Under the pieces are notes generated by a model. It did no database searches and was not told the origin of the DNA. It saw only the letters and a list, made by a program, of their open reading frames with translations. From assembly GCF_932294415.1 (NCBI RefSeq), contig NC_065538.1, positions 17,273,656 to 17,337,655 on the forward strand: a DNA stretch of 64,000 bases. Reading direction: 5' to 3'. Source of the DNA: Quercus robur. Taxonomy: Eukaryota; Streptophyta; Magnoliopsida; Fagales; Fagaceae. Each line of letters begins with the position of its first letter. Positions within the stretch are counted from its first letter, which is position 1. The position numbers and the translations under genes were made by a program. Of the stretch, positions 1 to 13,900 are shown piece after piece.

Positions 1-1273
1 TAAACATCCATTAAAATAAATGATTAATTGCTCATATGATAACACATATCTATATTTAGAGTTATATCTTCATAGGAAACAATACCACATGGGGGCTTTG
101 TGTTACACTCTAATTAAAGCCTGAAGGGGTTCAATATTATACAATGAGCCGTTTACACACGCGCACACATAAAAATATCATAGTGGGATTTGGTGTTATA
201 CTCAAAAAATCAAGGATTGGGTTTTGTGTTTTATAGGAAAACCACAAGAGGGTTTTGCTTATTTTTTCACCCAAAAAAAAAAAAAAAACAAACAAACAAA
301 CAAATACTATCAATACAAAGCGAATCCTCTAAATTTTAGGGTAATTCCACCATGGGATTCCCAAAAATTTTCCATTATTCCATCCATATTGAAATGACTT
401 GATTAAATTTTACCAAGTCATCAACATTTAGATAAACGCTAACATTCTCTATTTTGGTATTTATTTAAACTATGATGATACAGAAAATTTATTTTACCTG
501 TTTGAAAATGAATGTATAAGATTTTATAAATCCCACAATAAAGCTACCCTAAAAATTTTAGATCTTAATCCCTTATTAATGATTCACAATTGGGCATGCT
601 CTATAGTAAATATAAACAACTGAAGGTGGTTTTTTTTTTTTTCCTTAATATTTTAAAAATAAATAAAGGGAAAAATTAATTTTAACCCAGTTCTTTAAAA
701 AGTAACAAATTAACTTCAATCCATTTAGTAGAATGACATTGTCGTAGAGATTAATATAGACTAAAAGTTTAATTTATTACTTATTGAAATTTCAAAGTTT
801 AATAAGATTTAATTTGTTACGTCATTAAATTAATACAGATAAGGAAACAATGTTATGTCATGTAGCTAGAGGGAAAGTTTTTTACCATGAGTTTCAGTTA
901 ACTTAATTGGTAAGATTTATTATTTTCAAATAAGGGATCTTATTTTAAATTACCTCTACATAAAATAAATAAATAAATAAATAAATAATTTTAAAAATAA
1001 TAATAAAAAAGAAGAAGAAAAGACCCTCACTAATTTCTTGACCTAATGGTTAGAAGCAATTATCATGAAATGAGTCACAAGTTTCAATTCCTCTTGTCTC
1101 ACCTACAACAACAAGAATAAATTAAATGAAAATTTTATTTAATAATGGAAAATTTTTTTCTCCAAAACCCCGTTACATGTAGATTTATAAAACCATTTAA
1201 ATAAGTTATGTGACTAAAAGTAAACTAAGATACTCTTTTGAGTTACCAAGTGGTGAGTTGGAAGGGAAACTCT
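1..1273. other. AT-rich upstream DNA, no gene seen
   Basis: No open reading frame with a recognisable product on either strand. It holds A/T homopolymers, an ATAA microsatellite near 962-987, and at about 60-280 a degraded repeat built of phrases such as 'gggttttgtgtta', which also appears at 21180-21440. I see no RNA gene. Confidence 0.6.
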
Positions 1274-1620
1274 GAGTCCATTTGGATACAACTTATTATT
1301 GTTGAAACTAAAAGTTGCTGAAATTGAAAACTGAAAACACTGTAGCAAAATAATTTTTAAATGTATGAATAGTACTGTGGGACCCATTTTTAATGAAAAA
1401 ATTGCTGAAAAGTGATGTTTGTGGATTTCATGAACAGTAAATAGGACCCATTGGTGTGCACTCCACTGCTTATTTAGCTATGAACAGTGCATGAGTTGAT
1501 GAAAAGTGTACAGTGAACAGGTTGAAAAGTCAAAAACAACGGCAGGCAAAAAAAAGAAAAAAAAAAAACACAAAAATGCAAACGCAAGAATAAGCAGGAA
1601 TAAGTTATATCCAAACTCTC
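1274..1620. mobile_element. MITE, CCGTTTGGAT family, copy 1
   Basis: Ends are inverted: GAGTCCATTTGGATA at the left and TATCCAAACTCTC at the right. Inside are 'ctgtagcaaaataatttt', 'gggacccatttttaat' and several TGAACAGTG words, shared with copies at 46910-47172 and 51699-51982 and, in rearranged form, 21621-21812. ACTCT flanks both sides and may be the target duplication. It has no coding capacity. It lies about 215 bp upstream of the start codon of the receptor kinase gene, so it is promoter-proximal. Confidence 0.7.
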
Positions 1621-1834
1621 ACTCTATCCTTTAACAGTAGTGATAACTTATAACAAAGAATGAGTCAAATTTTCGCTTCTCTCACGGTGAGACATGTGGG
1701 GCTCATATATGTCTATGCGATCTTATGTTACTGCTCACTTTTCTAAATAAATGAGAGCAAGTCATTTGCTAGTTCCATATATATATATATATATATGTGC
1801 CTCGCACTCTCATTGATATAACATATATACTTGC

Positions 1835-1988
1835 ATGAACAAAAAGTTGCTGCGAAAGACCAAAATGAATAGCGCATCAAATCTAAAAGAACGGCTCCTC
1901 TTTGTTTTAGCCATAACTTTTCTCGGCAACTCAAGACTAGCTGCAGGAAATAATCAGAACGCTGGAAGAAAACTTGATGAAATTCCCG
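1835..1988 (+). CDS. Copy A exon 1: signal peptide
   Basis: ATG at 1835, with a second Met at 1865. A basic N-region is followed by the hydrophobic stretch [11 protein letters not shown] and a likely cleavage after LAAG. The exon ends CCCG/GTAAGT in phase 1 and joins exon 2 to make Pro-Gly-Phe-Ile-Ser-Ile-Asp-Cys-Gly, the usual opening of the malectin-like domain. That exact join across 13 kb is the main reason for assigning this exon to the gene. Confidence 0.8.
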
Positions 1989-4900
1989 GTAAGTACTTCT
2001 TCGAATTTTGGTCAACCAACATTTCTCTCTTCTTCTTCTTTGGTGCTTGCCAAGTTGTTGTGCATTTATTTATGCTTTCTTGTACTCGATCTTAGTCTCT
2101 TACAATGGAGCGAGTAATTCATGTGTGTACGTTGTAGAGAAGCTTGCTGTGCTAGCTTTCATAGTTAATGCAGCCTTCTTCATTTTTTACTCGAGCTTTG
2201 TTCTTTTAAGAAACTGTATTCCTATGATCAAAATTACTCCACTTTTTTTTTTTTTTCTTTGTTCTTTTTTTACTCGAGCTTTGTTCCCTCTTAACCTCAA
2301 TTTGACTTGAAAGTCTCAAAGCATAAATGACTCCGCTTGTCTTTTTGCCTTTTTTTTAATACAAAATCAAGTAAGAGAGTGTAACCGTGTTTGCGATTAT
2401 TACCAATAGATTTGGACTTGAGTGTTGATTAAATACTTGAATTTTTTAACTGGTTTATGACAAGTCGTACAGATTCTGTACCTTTTGTTTTTAAGTATAT
2501 TAACTTTAGAGCATCCGTAGCAGCTATTGCAAAAATTATGTCATTTTACTACATCAAAAGCCTACTTTATTATTTTACCACATCATTTTACAATATCTTA
2601 TTTATCAAATGTTCTATATTTTTACCACTTTATTTAAATATTATTTCTTAATTCTTTTTAATTCTTATTTTAAAACTTGGGGACTGTGGACTGTAGCCAC
2701 AGATGTCAAGATGCCCGTACCGTATGCCACAGATGTCACAAATTTAAAAACTCAGAACCTAGGGACTGAGGAGAAAGAGGAATAAAAAAATAATAAAACC
2801 ATATCCCACATGTGTCTGTACCGTGCCAAATATATGAGAATACTATAGCATGTTGTAAAAATTATGAGATTTGGAACATCTAATATTTGGTGTTTGGTGT
2901 GCCAAATGTGCCAAATATTTGGCATTTGGCACATTTAGCACATCTAGTGTGGGTGCTCTAAGGATGTCAAGTAAAAAAAGTGAATATTTCTTTCTTTCTT
3001 TTTATTTTTTATTTATTTTTTAAGATCTGGATAAAACTTTTAAAATGTTTTCTTCAAATAAAAGACTATATATATGTGGGTGTATATATATATATATATA
3101 TATAATTTGAAGCTAGGGAATTTGAATCTTGAATTTTTCCTTAGAAACAACAAGAGGTGCAAGTGAGTTATACTACAGTACATTCACAAACTATTTTATA
3201 ATATTTTTGCAAATTATTAATGTGACAAATTCTTACTAGTTCTAATTTGGCTAACATCATATTTTGAGTAATGCTACAACCATAAATTATTTTATAACAT
3301 TTAAAATAAATGTTGATGTAGCTAACTTCTTATTAGTTTTCATCTAGATTCACCATTAGCATCAATTTTTCATTTACCAATAATCACTCACCACATTAGC
3401 AGTTTGTAAAATTTTATGTAGAGTAGTTTGTATCTTTAGCATTACTCTCATATTTTTATAATTTTACTTACTAATAATTATTTGAAAAACACTAATGATA
3501 GGCCACAAATTGAATGACCCCTTGTGATAGAAATTAATTAATTAATTAGCCAAGTAATTAATTAATCAATTTATCATACAAAAACGTGGTAGCACAAACA
3601 AATCACCAATAAACTAATTATGCAGTGGAAAATAAATAATATGCTGATTTGTTTACGAATGGAGAAAACCTAATGACAAAAACCCCACCGGGTGATTTTT
3701 AGGTCACCTCGAAACTCCACTATTATCACAACAAGCAGTTACAAGTAAAGGAATCCCAAGTACCTTACCAACCTATAGTTGAATCCTTACTCCAATACCC
3801 AATTGAACTTGTTCTATAGTGACAGTTCCCCTTTCTGATGCACGACTCTCAAGTACGTTACTAACCAATTGCGTGGATCCCAGTACGCGACTTCAATCAC
3901 CAACTAAGAAGGTTGTTGGTTGCAAAGTTCTTCAGTTCATCCACACGATGAAGATCAAGAAGATGCTTGGTCACAAAACCCTATAGTGCACATATACAGC
4001 AACTTCTTCAAGAGAAAGAGATGAACTAGGGCAAGAACTTCGTCTCCGGTCACAATTTGCTTGAACAGAGTTTGCTCAATGCTTGTACAACTTGTGAACT
4101 CTTTGACGGCCCTTAAAACAATCCTTTTATATGTCTAGGATTAGGAGAAAAGAAGGCCCAAAGACATATTCACGGATCCCAAGAAAATCAGATTTGAATT
4201 CTGAAAATCTTAAACCTCGACAGATAGGAGGTGTCGAGCACATCGGGCTTTGAACAACTTTTTTAAGCTCGATAGATGCAGCTGTCGAGTCAGTTGTTGA
4301 GTTTTAATGAATTTGAACTATTAACTTGTTTTCTTGGACAGACCTGAAGGCTTTTAACACTTGATCTTGAAATATGGTTTCTTCAAGTATTTAAACACAT
4401 CCTAAATCTACCAAAATACAAGTAAAGTACGTTTTGTCAAAGGATAAACCAATTACATAACATCATGACATATGTTCTTAATATGTGAAACACATATGTC
4501 CTAACAATCTCCTCTTTTGGCAATCCATGACAAAACCACAACAAACAAATGAACATATGAGAGAAGTCATAAATCACTCAACTCATATTCACTTGTTGAA
4601 TACAATAAAATCTATCCTAACACAAACTCTTGAAAAACTTTGTAAGAAGAGAGTTTATGGCAAGTAGACTTTGACAACCTATATTTCTAAAACACTTTAA
4701 ACAAAACTCATCAAGGCATCTTTGTGTGAAATAGAAATAATAGATTGCATACAAGTATAAGAAACATATGTATTAAGGGAGAAAAGAAACAACACATGAA
4801 GGGGTAGATGAAAGAAAGACATACATCAACATAAATAAGGAAATAAGTACAAAGTATGTCTATAAATGGTCACAAGACCTCATGTACAAGAATAATGTAT

Positions 4901-7900
4901 CTAAAAAGAAGGAAACGAAAAGATACATACTATCCTCACTATATCCCTCAAAACATATCAACACTCCCCCTAACAAAATGGTCTTATACTAACTCTCCTT
5001 CTAAGAACTCTCATATCCAAAACTACTCCCTCTTTTTGTCACAAGTGACAAAGGGTAAAAGTGTCAAGTAGACATCTCATCGGTAGAGCTAACATCTCCA
5101 TCAGCATCATCTGAAGCATCATCATCATCACCATCATCATCATCCTCATCCTCAGAATCTGAAGCCACGAGAGAAGGTGGTGAAGGAGTAGTCTCAGAAG
5201 TAAAACCACCTATGGACACCTGTCGCCGTGCAATACAACTGACACGAATGTTCACCTGATACAACTCCGTAGAGAGTGTATCTAGGTGAGCATCCATGCA
5301 CTGCAGCTGCGCCATGATGTCTCCTAAAGTCACATCGCCCGAAGAAGAGGGAGAAACGAATATGGATGGAGCTGAATGGGAGGGAGGAGCTGCTGAATCC
5401 GACTGCCGCAACTGAAGCTGGGCCTCTCTACGTTTAGCGGTAGCGTAATCTATGGCACACATAACGGTGAAATGGTCGGAAGAGGGAAAAGGAACGGAAA
5501 AATGATGTAAGATCCTCATGATAACGGAAGAAAAGATGAGCTTATCACGGGACGCCGAATCTAGATGAACATCTATAATAGACAGAATAAAATGAGAAGG
5601 GAAATCTATAGTAAGATGCTCAAGAAGAGATAACAAAAATCGAGCACGAGGCTTTGTAATGGAGTTATAGTGAGAGAGTGGATGCAAAACAAAGGTCATC
5701 ACTATGTTCATGAATCTAGGACCTTTAGCAAAAGGTCGACATGGTGTAAACAGACACTTACCCCAAATAGAAGGACGCTCACAGAAAGCAGACATGAACT
5801 CATCCCTAGACACAGTCCTCAAACGCTCACAACTAGGATAGTCAGGAAACTCTATCCTAGGGACCCGAAGCACATCCGCAACAAGTTGCGGTGTGATAGG
5901 AATGTGCGTACCTCGAACGGGAGTGAAGAAAAGAGGTACTAAACGATCAATCCCGTCATGTTAGAGCAAAACTCTTGGATAAGCACGAGAGGACAGGTGA
6001 CCGAGACGTCACACAGTGACTTCCATCCCCTACTGTGAATGACAGAGGGAAGGTCGGTGTCGGCAAAGCCTGACAGAATGACTTGGCGTTCTGAATGAAT
6101 GCCTCGTCTAGAAAAGTTCTCTGAAAATGCCTTGAAGGCATCATCATCATGGAATCGAATATGAGATGGTGTAGGATTAGATGATGAAGAAGCTCCGGAA
6201 CGAAGAGGGTTCCGGGCTGAAGTGGATTTACGCTTAGGTGCCATAGACACGACTAACGTAAACAGAAAGAGAGGGAGAGAAAAGAAAAACAATCAAAAAA
6301 GTTCCAAGCAATTTCAAATATAACAAGTATATTAAAAAAGAGTACATATGTATGGGAAATTCATGAACATGTGACATGCAAAAGAAATTGCATCATGGGC
6401 TCAGCCCAATCCAAACCTATCAGCATATAAACAGATAACACTCATCTAAATGCATGACAATACCATTTTAATGCTAATGTGATGCAATGTATGAGGTTTT
6501 AAACTCATTTAAGTGAAAACCCATCCCAAAATTTCAATAATAACTCATCAATTTTGAAAAACCCCAAAATTTTTCAAAAACCCCAAAACCTAGGTTTCAA
6601 AACATGAAATGCATGAATGTGAAAGGATTAGAAGCTTACCAAGTAAAGAAATTCTTCAAAAAGCTTGAAGATACCTTGAGGAACAAAGATTGGAGTGAGA
6701 TGAGAACGTTTGGGAGAGAAAAGAGAGAAGTATCCAAAGAGAGATCGAGTGAAATGAGTTTCGGATCGCACAGGGAGCTTAAATAGTGCCAGCAGTAAAT
6801 CTCGACAGATGCAGGTATCGAGATATCTGTCGAGGGAGGTGTCCAAAAAATGGTCGTCGACAGCTGAGGTATCGAGGAACAACCCAACAAAACCAAGAAC
6901 AGAAGCTCGATCGATCCACCAGGTGTGGAGAAGCTATCGAGGATGTAGAGCCATTCTCAATCGATCCACCAGGTATCGAGCAGCTGTTGGGATTGCGATT
7001 AGAAAAAGCTGAAGAAGCTTGACAGACAGCAAGGTATCGAAGAGGTGTCGAGCCAACATTTAAAACCAGTTTTTCGAGATGTGAAAAATACAGACATGAA
7101 TGCAATCCAACATGCAACTCAACCAATGATCTAATCAATATATTAAGCTCTCAAAATCGTCTTTCAATAAAAATTTTAAGCACATGGATCTTCAAAAAGA
7201 AACACACACACACACATTAAACAAGTCTGACCAATTTTATATTTCAAAAACAAGTCAAGACAGTTTAGTGAGCATACATTAACACATGTAAAACCTTGTG
7301 ATGGTCAAATCACATTGTACCTGCACATGTATCAAGAATAGTAAAGAATATTGCGTGTTGTGTGTAAAAAAATATCGCAAGATTGCATAAGTGTATACAT
7401 GTTATGATGATTTGAGATATGAGAAAATCACTTTAACTCACACACAATCATAACTGCTTGATGGGGACTATCACCTTCGAGGTACATCCTATAACTCCCA
7501 CATCTCCTAGAATACATGTTTGCAATCATATTTAAAGCATTTTTGATCTTTTTGCTTTTGATTTTTCTTGGCATATTTTTCTTTTAAGCATATCATACAT
7601 GGGCATATTAGAGAGAGAAAAAAAATACCCAATGATATTTGACATTCCAATTTTGCTATGCCTAAGCACACAAATGTCATTGACATTGCACTTTTGCTAT
7701 GCTGAAGCATACAGGTTTCATATTATGATTGGCGGACAACAGTGGTGAAATGGTTATTTATGTCTTTCTCTTAGGATTTTCCAGTCCTTCCCATCAAAAA
7801 GAGTGATATGAGTGTTAAGTATAAGAGACAACTTAATTTTACTCATCACAAATACGAGCCACAAAGCTCATTTGCTTAGTTGTGCATAAAGATACTCATC

Positions 7901-10900
7901 TAAGCTACAAATGATACAAAATTTAGAAGACTTTATTTCAATGGCCATCCAAGGTACACAAGTACCAATGTACACAAAACATACATTATTTTTGTGTTTT
8001 TCTGATTTTTCAATTTTTTTTTATAATTTTTATATGAAAAACAAAACAAAGCAAAACTGAAAAATAACCAAACAAAAACATGTTAAACAACTAAAGCATA
8101 AAAACTAGATGCAAATGCATAAGGAAGAAAGAAAAAGAGAAGAAGATCATCCCATGGAGATAACACCAATGTTTTGACGAAGGAATTTGAAGCGTTTACT
8201 GTCAAGAGGTTTGGTAAACAAGTCAGCCTTCTAATCATCGGTGTGAATAAACTCAAGAGTGAGAGTACCATCTTCGACAAGCTCCCTAATGAAATGATGT
8301 CGAATCTCTATGTGTTTGGTTCTAGAATGTTGAACCAGATTCTTAGAGATGTTAATGGCACTGGTATTGTCACAATAGATAGTGAGATGTTCTTGACAAA
8401 TACCATAATCATGGAGGAGTTTTTGCATCCATAGGAGTTGGGTGCAACAGCTACCAGCAGCAATGTACTTAGCTTCTGCAGTGGATAATGAGAAGGAATT
8501 CTGCTTTTTACTCATCCAAGAGACAAGATTATTACCCACGTAGAAAAAACCCCCCTGAAGTACTCTTTCTATCATCAGCATTCTTAACCCAATCAGCATC
8601 AGAGTACCCAGTTAGAACATCACTTGTGTCCTTGCTGTACCACACACCAAACTCAACAGTGGTTTTGACATACTTTATGATTTTCTTTAAAGCAGTCATA
8701 TGAGACTCTTTGGGATTAGCCTGATATCTAGCACACACTCCAACACTGTAACTAATGTTAGGTCTACTAGCAGTAAGGTAAAGAAGACTACCTATCATGC
8801 TTCTATACAGAGAAGGATCAACACTTTTACCTAACAAGTCAACAGTGAGTTTAACATTTGAGGTCATAGGGGTTCTGACAAAACTAGCAGATTCTAAACC
8901 AAACTTTTTCACAAGATTCTTAGCATATTTAGATTGAGATAGGAATATACCTGAATCTTGTTGACGAATCTGTAACCTAAGGAAGTGAGTCAGCTCTCCA
9001 ATCATGCTCATCTTGAACTTGGCCTGCATGAGTTTTGAGAAACCATAAGCAAGTTCATCCTTAGTCGATCCAAAGATGATGTCATCAACATAGACTTGGG
9101 CAACTATCAACTCACCATCTTCTCTTTTGATGAAAAGAGTCTGATCAGCTTTTCCTCTTGTGAACCCATGTGACACCAAGTATTGTGTAAGCCGATCATA
9201 CCAAGCTCTGGGGGCTTGCTTTAACCCATAGAGTGCCTTCTTGAGGTACAGTACATGATCTAGAAAGTGTGGATCAATAAATCCTTTTGGTTGAGCCACA
9301 TAAATGTCTTCTTTGAGCAAACCATTTAAGAAAGCAGTCTTCACATCCATCTGATAAAGCTTGAACTTTAATTGACAAGCCAGTGCAAGGAGAATTTTGA
9401 TGGACTCCATACAGGCAACCGGAACAAATGTTTCATCATAGTCAACTCCTTCCATTTGTGAGTATCCTTGAGCTACAAGCTGAGCCTTGTTGTGGATTAC
9501 ATTGCCCTCCTCATCAGTCTTATTGCAGAATATCCACTTTGTACCAATGATGTGTTCACCCTCCAGTTTAGGTACCAAGGTCCAAACATCATTCCTCTGA
9601 AACTGAAGAAGTTTATCATGCATTGCTTCAACCCAACTTTCATCCTAAAGAGCTTCCTCAACTTTTGTGAGTTCAACTTGTGATAGATAACATGAATAAG
9701 ACACAAAGTTAACAACGCATTTGTCAACAGTTCGTTTCCTTAATGTGAGTTCATTCATATTTCTCACAATAACTTCTGGAGGATGATTTAATTTAACCCT
9801 GGATGAAGGTTTTTTTTCTTCATGAGACTCAGAATCTGGTGAAGTGGGTATGTCTATAGAATCTTCCAAAACACTGGGAGTACTAGGAGCACTTGGAGAT
9901 GCAGGTTCTTGTTCAATAAGTTCTTGAACTTCATTAGGCTCTAGAGGAAGAATTTCTTTAGGTAACTCCTCAATTCCTTTCTGAGAACCAGAATCTGAAG
10001 ACTCATCAATAACAACATTCACTGTTTCCATTACCTTCATAGTTCTCTTGTTGTATACCCAATAAGCCTTGCTTGTGGAGGAGTAGCCCAAAAATATACC
10101 TTCATCACTCCTAGAGTCAAACTTTCCAACATTCTCTCTATCCTTGAGGATGAAACAGGTGCTTCCAAAGATCCTGAAGTACTTCACATTCGACTTCCTT
10201 CCTTTCCATAACTCATATGGAGTCTTCTTGGTACCGGGTTTGAAGTACACCTTATTAACTGTATGACAAGCAGTGTTAACCGCTTCTCCCCACAAGTTTC
10301 TAGCCAAATCCTTATTGTGTAACATGGCTCTGGCCATCTCCTGAATAACTCTATTCTTTCTTTCTACCACACCATTCTGCTGAGGAGTAATAGGAGCAGA
10401 GAATTCTTGAGATATACCTGATTTTTGGCAAAAGGACTCCATATATGAGTTCTCAAATTCTTTACCATGGTCACTTCGAATTCGATCAATCTTCAGGTTC
10501 TTCTCATTCTGCAATCTTGTGCATAAAGCTTCAATGTGCTTAGGAGTATCAGACTTGGATCGTAAGAGAATGACCCAAGTATAACTAGTGAAGTCATCTA
10601 CCACAACCATAATGTATCTCTTACCACCAAGAGACTCGGTTCTAGTTGGACCCATAAGATCCAAATGTAGAAGCTCCAATGGCCTAGATATAGCTGATGT
10701 TTGAGTGCTTGGATACTTAGCTTTTGTCTGTTTCCCAAGCTGACATGGTCCACACACCACATTGCTCATTCTACTTAGTTTTGGTAGTCCCAAGACTGAT
10801 TCATGCCTAGATACAATAGAAAGATGTTTGTAACTAGCATGTCCTATCCGTTGATGACATAAATCTTCATTTGGCAAACGAATGCTGTTGCACACAATAT

Positions 10901-13900
10901 CAACATCAGGAACCAATCCATAACAATTGTCTAAAGTGCGAACACCGCTTATGAGGTTCTTTCTAGACTCATCCATAACAAGGCATTTTCCCTTTGAGAA
11001 AAGTACCATGAAGTCTTGATCACATATCTGACTTATGCTTAATAGGTTCACCCTCAGACCTTCTACATAGAGGACATTTACAATGTCTGGCAGTTCAGGT
11101 AGAGAAATAATTCCCTTTCCTTTAATTTGAGATTTGTTGTCATCACCAAAAGTGACATTTCCACCCTTTTTAGACTCGAAAGTCTTGAAGAGAGATCAAT
11201 CTCCAGTCATGTGTCTTGAGCAACCACTGTCGAGGTACCACAAACATGTGTCCATAACTTTAAATGCGGATTTCATCATAAAACACACTTCATGTTTAGA
11301 TGACAGATCAATGGGAATGATGCTTTCTCTCATCTACCTTTTCCGAGCTAAGCCTTTAACTTTCACTCTTCTCAGACGCACTCCTTTACATATTTTCATT
11401 CTAAGACAGTCTAGTTTGTTCTTAGCAAAACCGAGATCTTTTTCAATAGTCATCATAAGAGAAATCAAATAACTTTTAGACTTGTATTTTCTGAAACACT
11501 CAACTAAAAAGAGATTAGAAAAATAAGATGTATTTGAAAACAAAGATCTCTTCAAGCCAGTTACAGCCATGACAACAGGGGTCAATGGATTAACACAGCA
11601 AAGATTAAACCCTAATCAGAGTGTGCCTGCTCTGATACCACTTGATAGGCCACAAACTGAATGACCCCTTGTGATAGAAATTAATTAATTAATTAGCCAA
11701 GTTATTAATTAATCAATTTATCATGCAAAAACGTGGTAGACAAACAAATCACCAATAAACTAATTATGTAGCGAAAAATAAATAACACGGTGATTTGTTT
11801 ACGAATAGGGAAAACCTAACGGCAAAAACCTCACCGGGTGATTTTCAGGTCACCACTCCCGAAACTCCACTATTATCACAATAAGCGGTTACAAGTATAG
11901 GAATCCCAAGTACATTACCAACCTATAGTTGAACCCTTACCCGAATACCCAATTGGACTTGTTCTATAGTGACAGTTCCCCTTTCTGATGCACAACTCCC
12001 AAGTACATGACTAACCAATTGCGTAGATCCCAGTACACGACCTCAATCACCAACTAAGAAGGTTGTTGGTTGCAAAGTTCCTCAGTTCATCTACACGATG
12101 AAGATCAAGAAGATGTTTGGTCACAAAACCCTATGGTGCACATACACAACAACTTCTTCAAGAGAAAGAGATGAATTAGGGTAAGAACTTCGTCTCCGGT
12201 TACAATTTGCTTGAACAGAGTTTGCTCAATGCTTGTACAACTTTTGAACTCTTTTGCAACTTGTGAACTCTTTGACGGCCCTTAAAACAATCCTTTTATA
12301 TGTCTAGGGTTAGGAGAAAAGAAGGTCCAAAGACATATTCACGGATCCCAAGAAAATCATATTTGAATTCTGAAAATCTTAAACCTCGACAGATAGGAAG
12401 TGTCGAGCAGCTGTCGAGCAGGTGTTGAGTACACCGGGCTTTGAACAGCTTTCTTAATCTCGATAGATGCAGTTGTCGAGCCAACTGTCGAGTTTTAATG
12501 AATTTGCACTATCAACTTGTTTTCTTGGACAGACTTGAAGGCTTTCAACACTTGATCTTGAAACATGGTTTCTTGAAGTATTTAAACACATCCTAAATCT
12601 ACCAAAATACAAGTAAAGTGCGTTTTGTCAAAGGATAAGCCAATTACATAACATCATGACATATGTTCTTAACATGTGAAACACATATGTCCTAACAATT
12701 AAAACTATATCAGTAATTTGTAAAAATGTTGTAAAATAATTTATATATATACTATGTAGCATTACTCAGTTCAAGTTAAGCTAAATTGGTGCCTTGTCAT
12801 ACTTTTTTAAGAAAGCTAAATGCACACAATCACACACTCCCAAATCAAAATATTTTTTTTTAAGTAAAAAAAAATAAAATACAAGGAATTTCTGCCATGA
12901 CGCCATCTAAAAACTTCCTGACTAGATCGAAGAAGTTGCATGCACATTCGAGTCTGGGATACAATACAAAGTCCGAGACCATGTTTTTAGTTCATATCCA
13001 AACTCTCACCACCTCTTCCTCTTCTTCTTTCTTCTATAAGGCTCACGATTCTTCCAATCTCTCTTTATTTCTTTGACTGGAGTTTGAGATTGTTTCTTAT
13101 TTTTCGATCAAAGTTTTTGTATTGGTTTATGTGTACAAAATTTTCTGGCATCTTCAAGTTTAGTTTAGGTGAGAGGATTTATTTTGAATACATGATTTTC
13201 TTTTAGTTCTTTTGGAGAAGCGTTGCAGTGGGTTAAGATTTCCTGATATTGGGCTGTCCACATGGGTACCTATTGGGCCCAAGCATATGGCCCAATTCCA
13301 AGAATGGCTCGTTACTATATTTTTATTTCAATTTCATGAATTCATTATGAAAATTGGGAGAACAGGATTTTATCCATTTCAGTTAAAATAGTGTTAATTC
13401 GTTTTATTGTTAAGATTTTATTTCTTAGATTTGATTGTAAGTAAAATACCACTCATTTAAAATTCATCTAGCTGGGGACCAAGCCCATTACCCATTGGTC
13501 AACACACTCTAGATGCCACCAATCCAGGCGAAGGATGATGTTTTTAGTACCATCTCCTACTTCAAACTTAAAGAATTGCCTAGCCTCATTCTTTTATTTG
13601 AGCAAAGTTCTCCAACTCTAATAAGTGTTTTGTTGTGGAATTTTAACATTCCAAAAGTACACTACCCTGCAAAAGAACCTCATGGACCAATGCAACCCAA
13701 AGAGAACCAACTTCAGCAAAAAGGTTCCAAATGTGTTTCATAACAGCAACCCCGTTCCATTCTCCAGCCCTTCTTAGTACCAATTCACACCTTCCTTTTT
13801 TGGAGTACACAATTGCTTCCAGGAGACTTTTTAAAGTTGGCACACACATGCTCTTTTTGAAGTTTTTTTGTTTTGTTTTTTTTTTTTTGAAAAAGTTAAT

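Larger units (their letters stand above)
3496..12697 (-). mobile_element. Ty1/copia LTR retrotransposon, degraded, in intron 1 of the receptor kinase
   Basis: Two direct repeats of about 1.0 kb bound the element, each starting TG and ending CA on the plus strand, flanked by ACTAA and ATTAA (five-base duplication with one change). It lies on the minus strand: the primer-binding site TGGTATCAGAGC abuts the right LTR and the purine tract AAAAGAGGAGAT abuts the left one. Domain order integrase, reverse transcriptase, RNase H is copia. Only about 390 bp separate the primer site from the protease remnant, so gag is largely missing. Pol carries nonsense codons at 11196-11198, 9645-9647 and about 8231 and a frameshift near 8545, so the copy cannot move by itself. 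An extra 3' region of about 3.5 kb carries a further ORF. Confidence 0.93.

Noticed and set aside
6604-7138. Several overlapping frames on both strands around the TCGAG cluster
   Set aside because: They arise from the repeated TCGA words. None has a family match, and the region is better read as promoter, leader and repeat.
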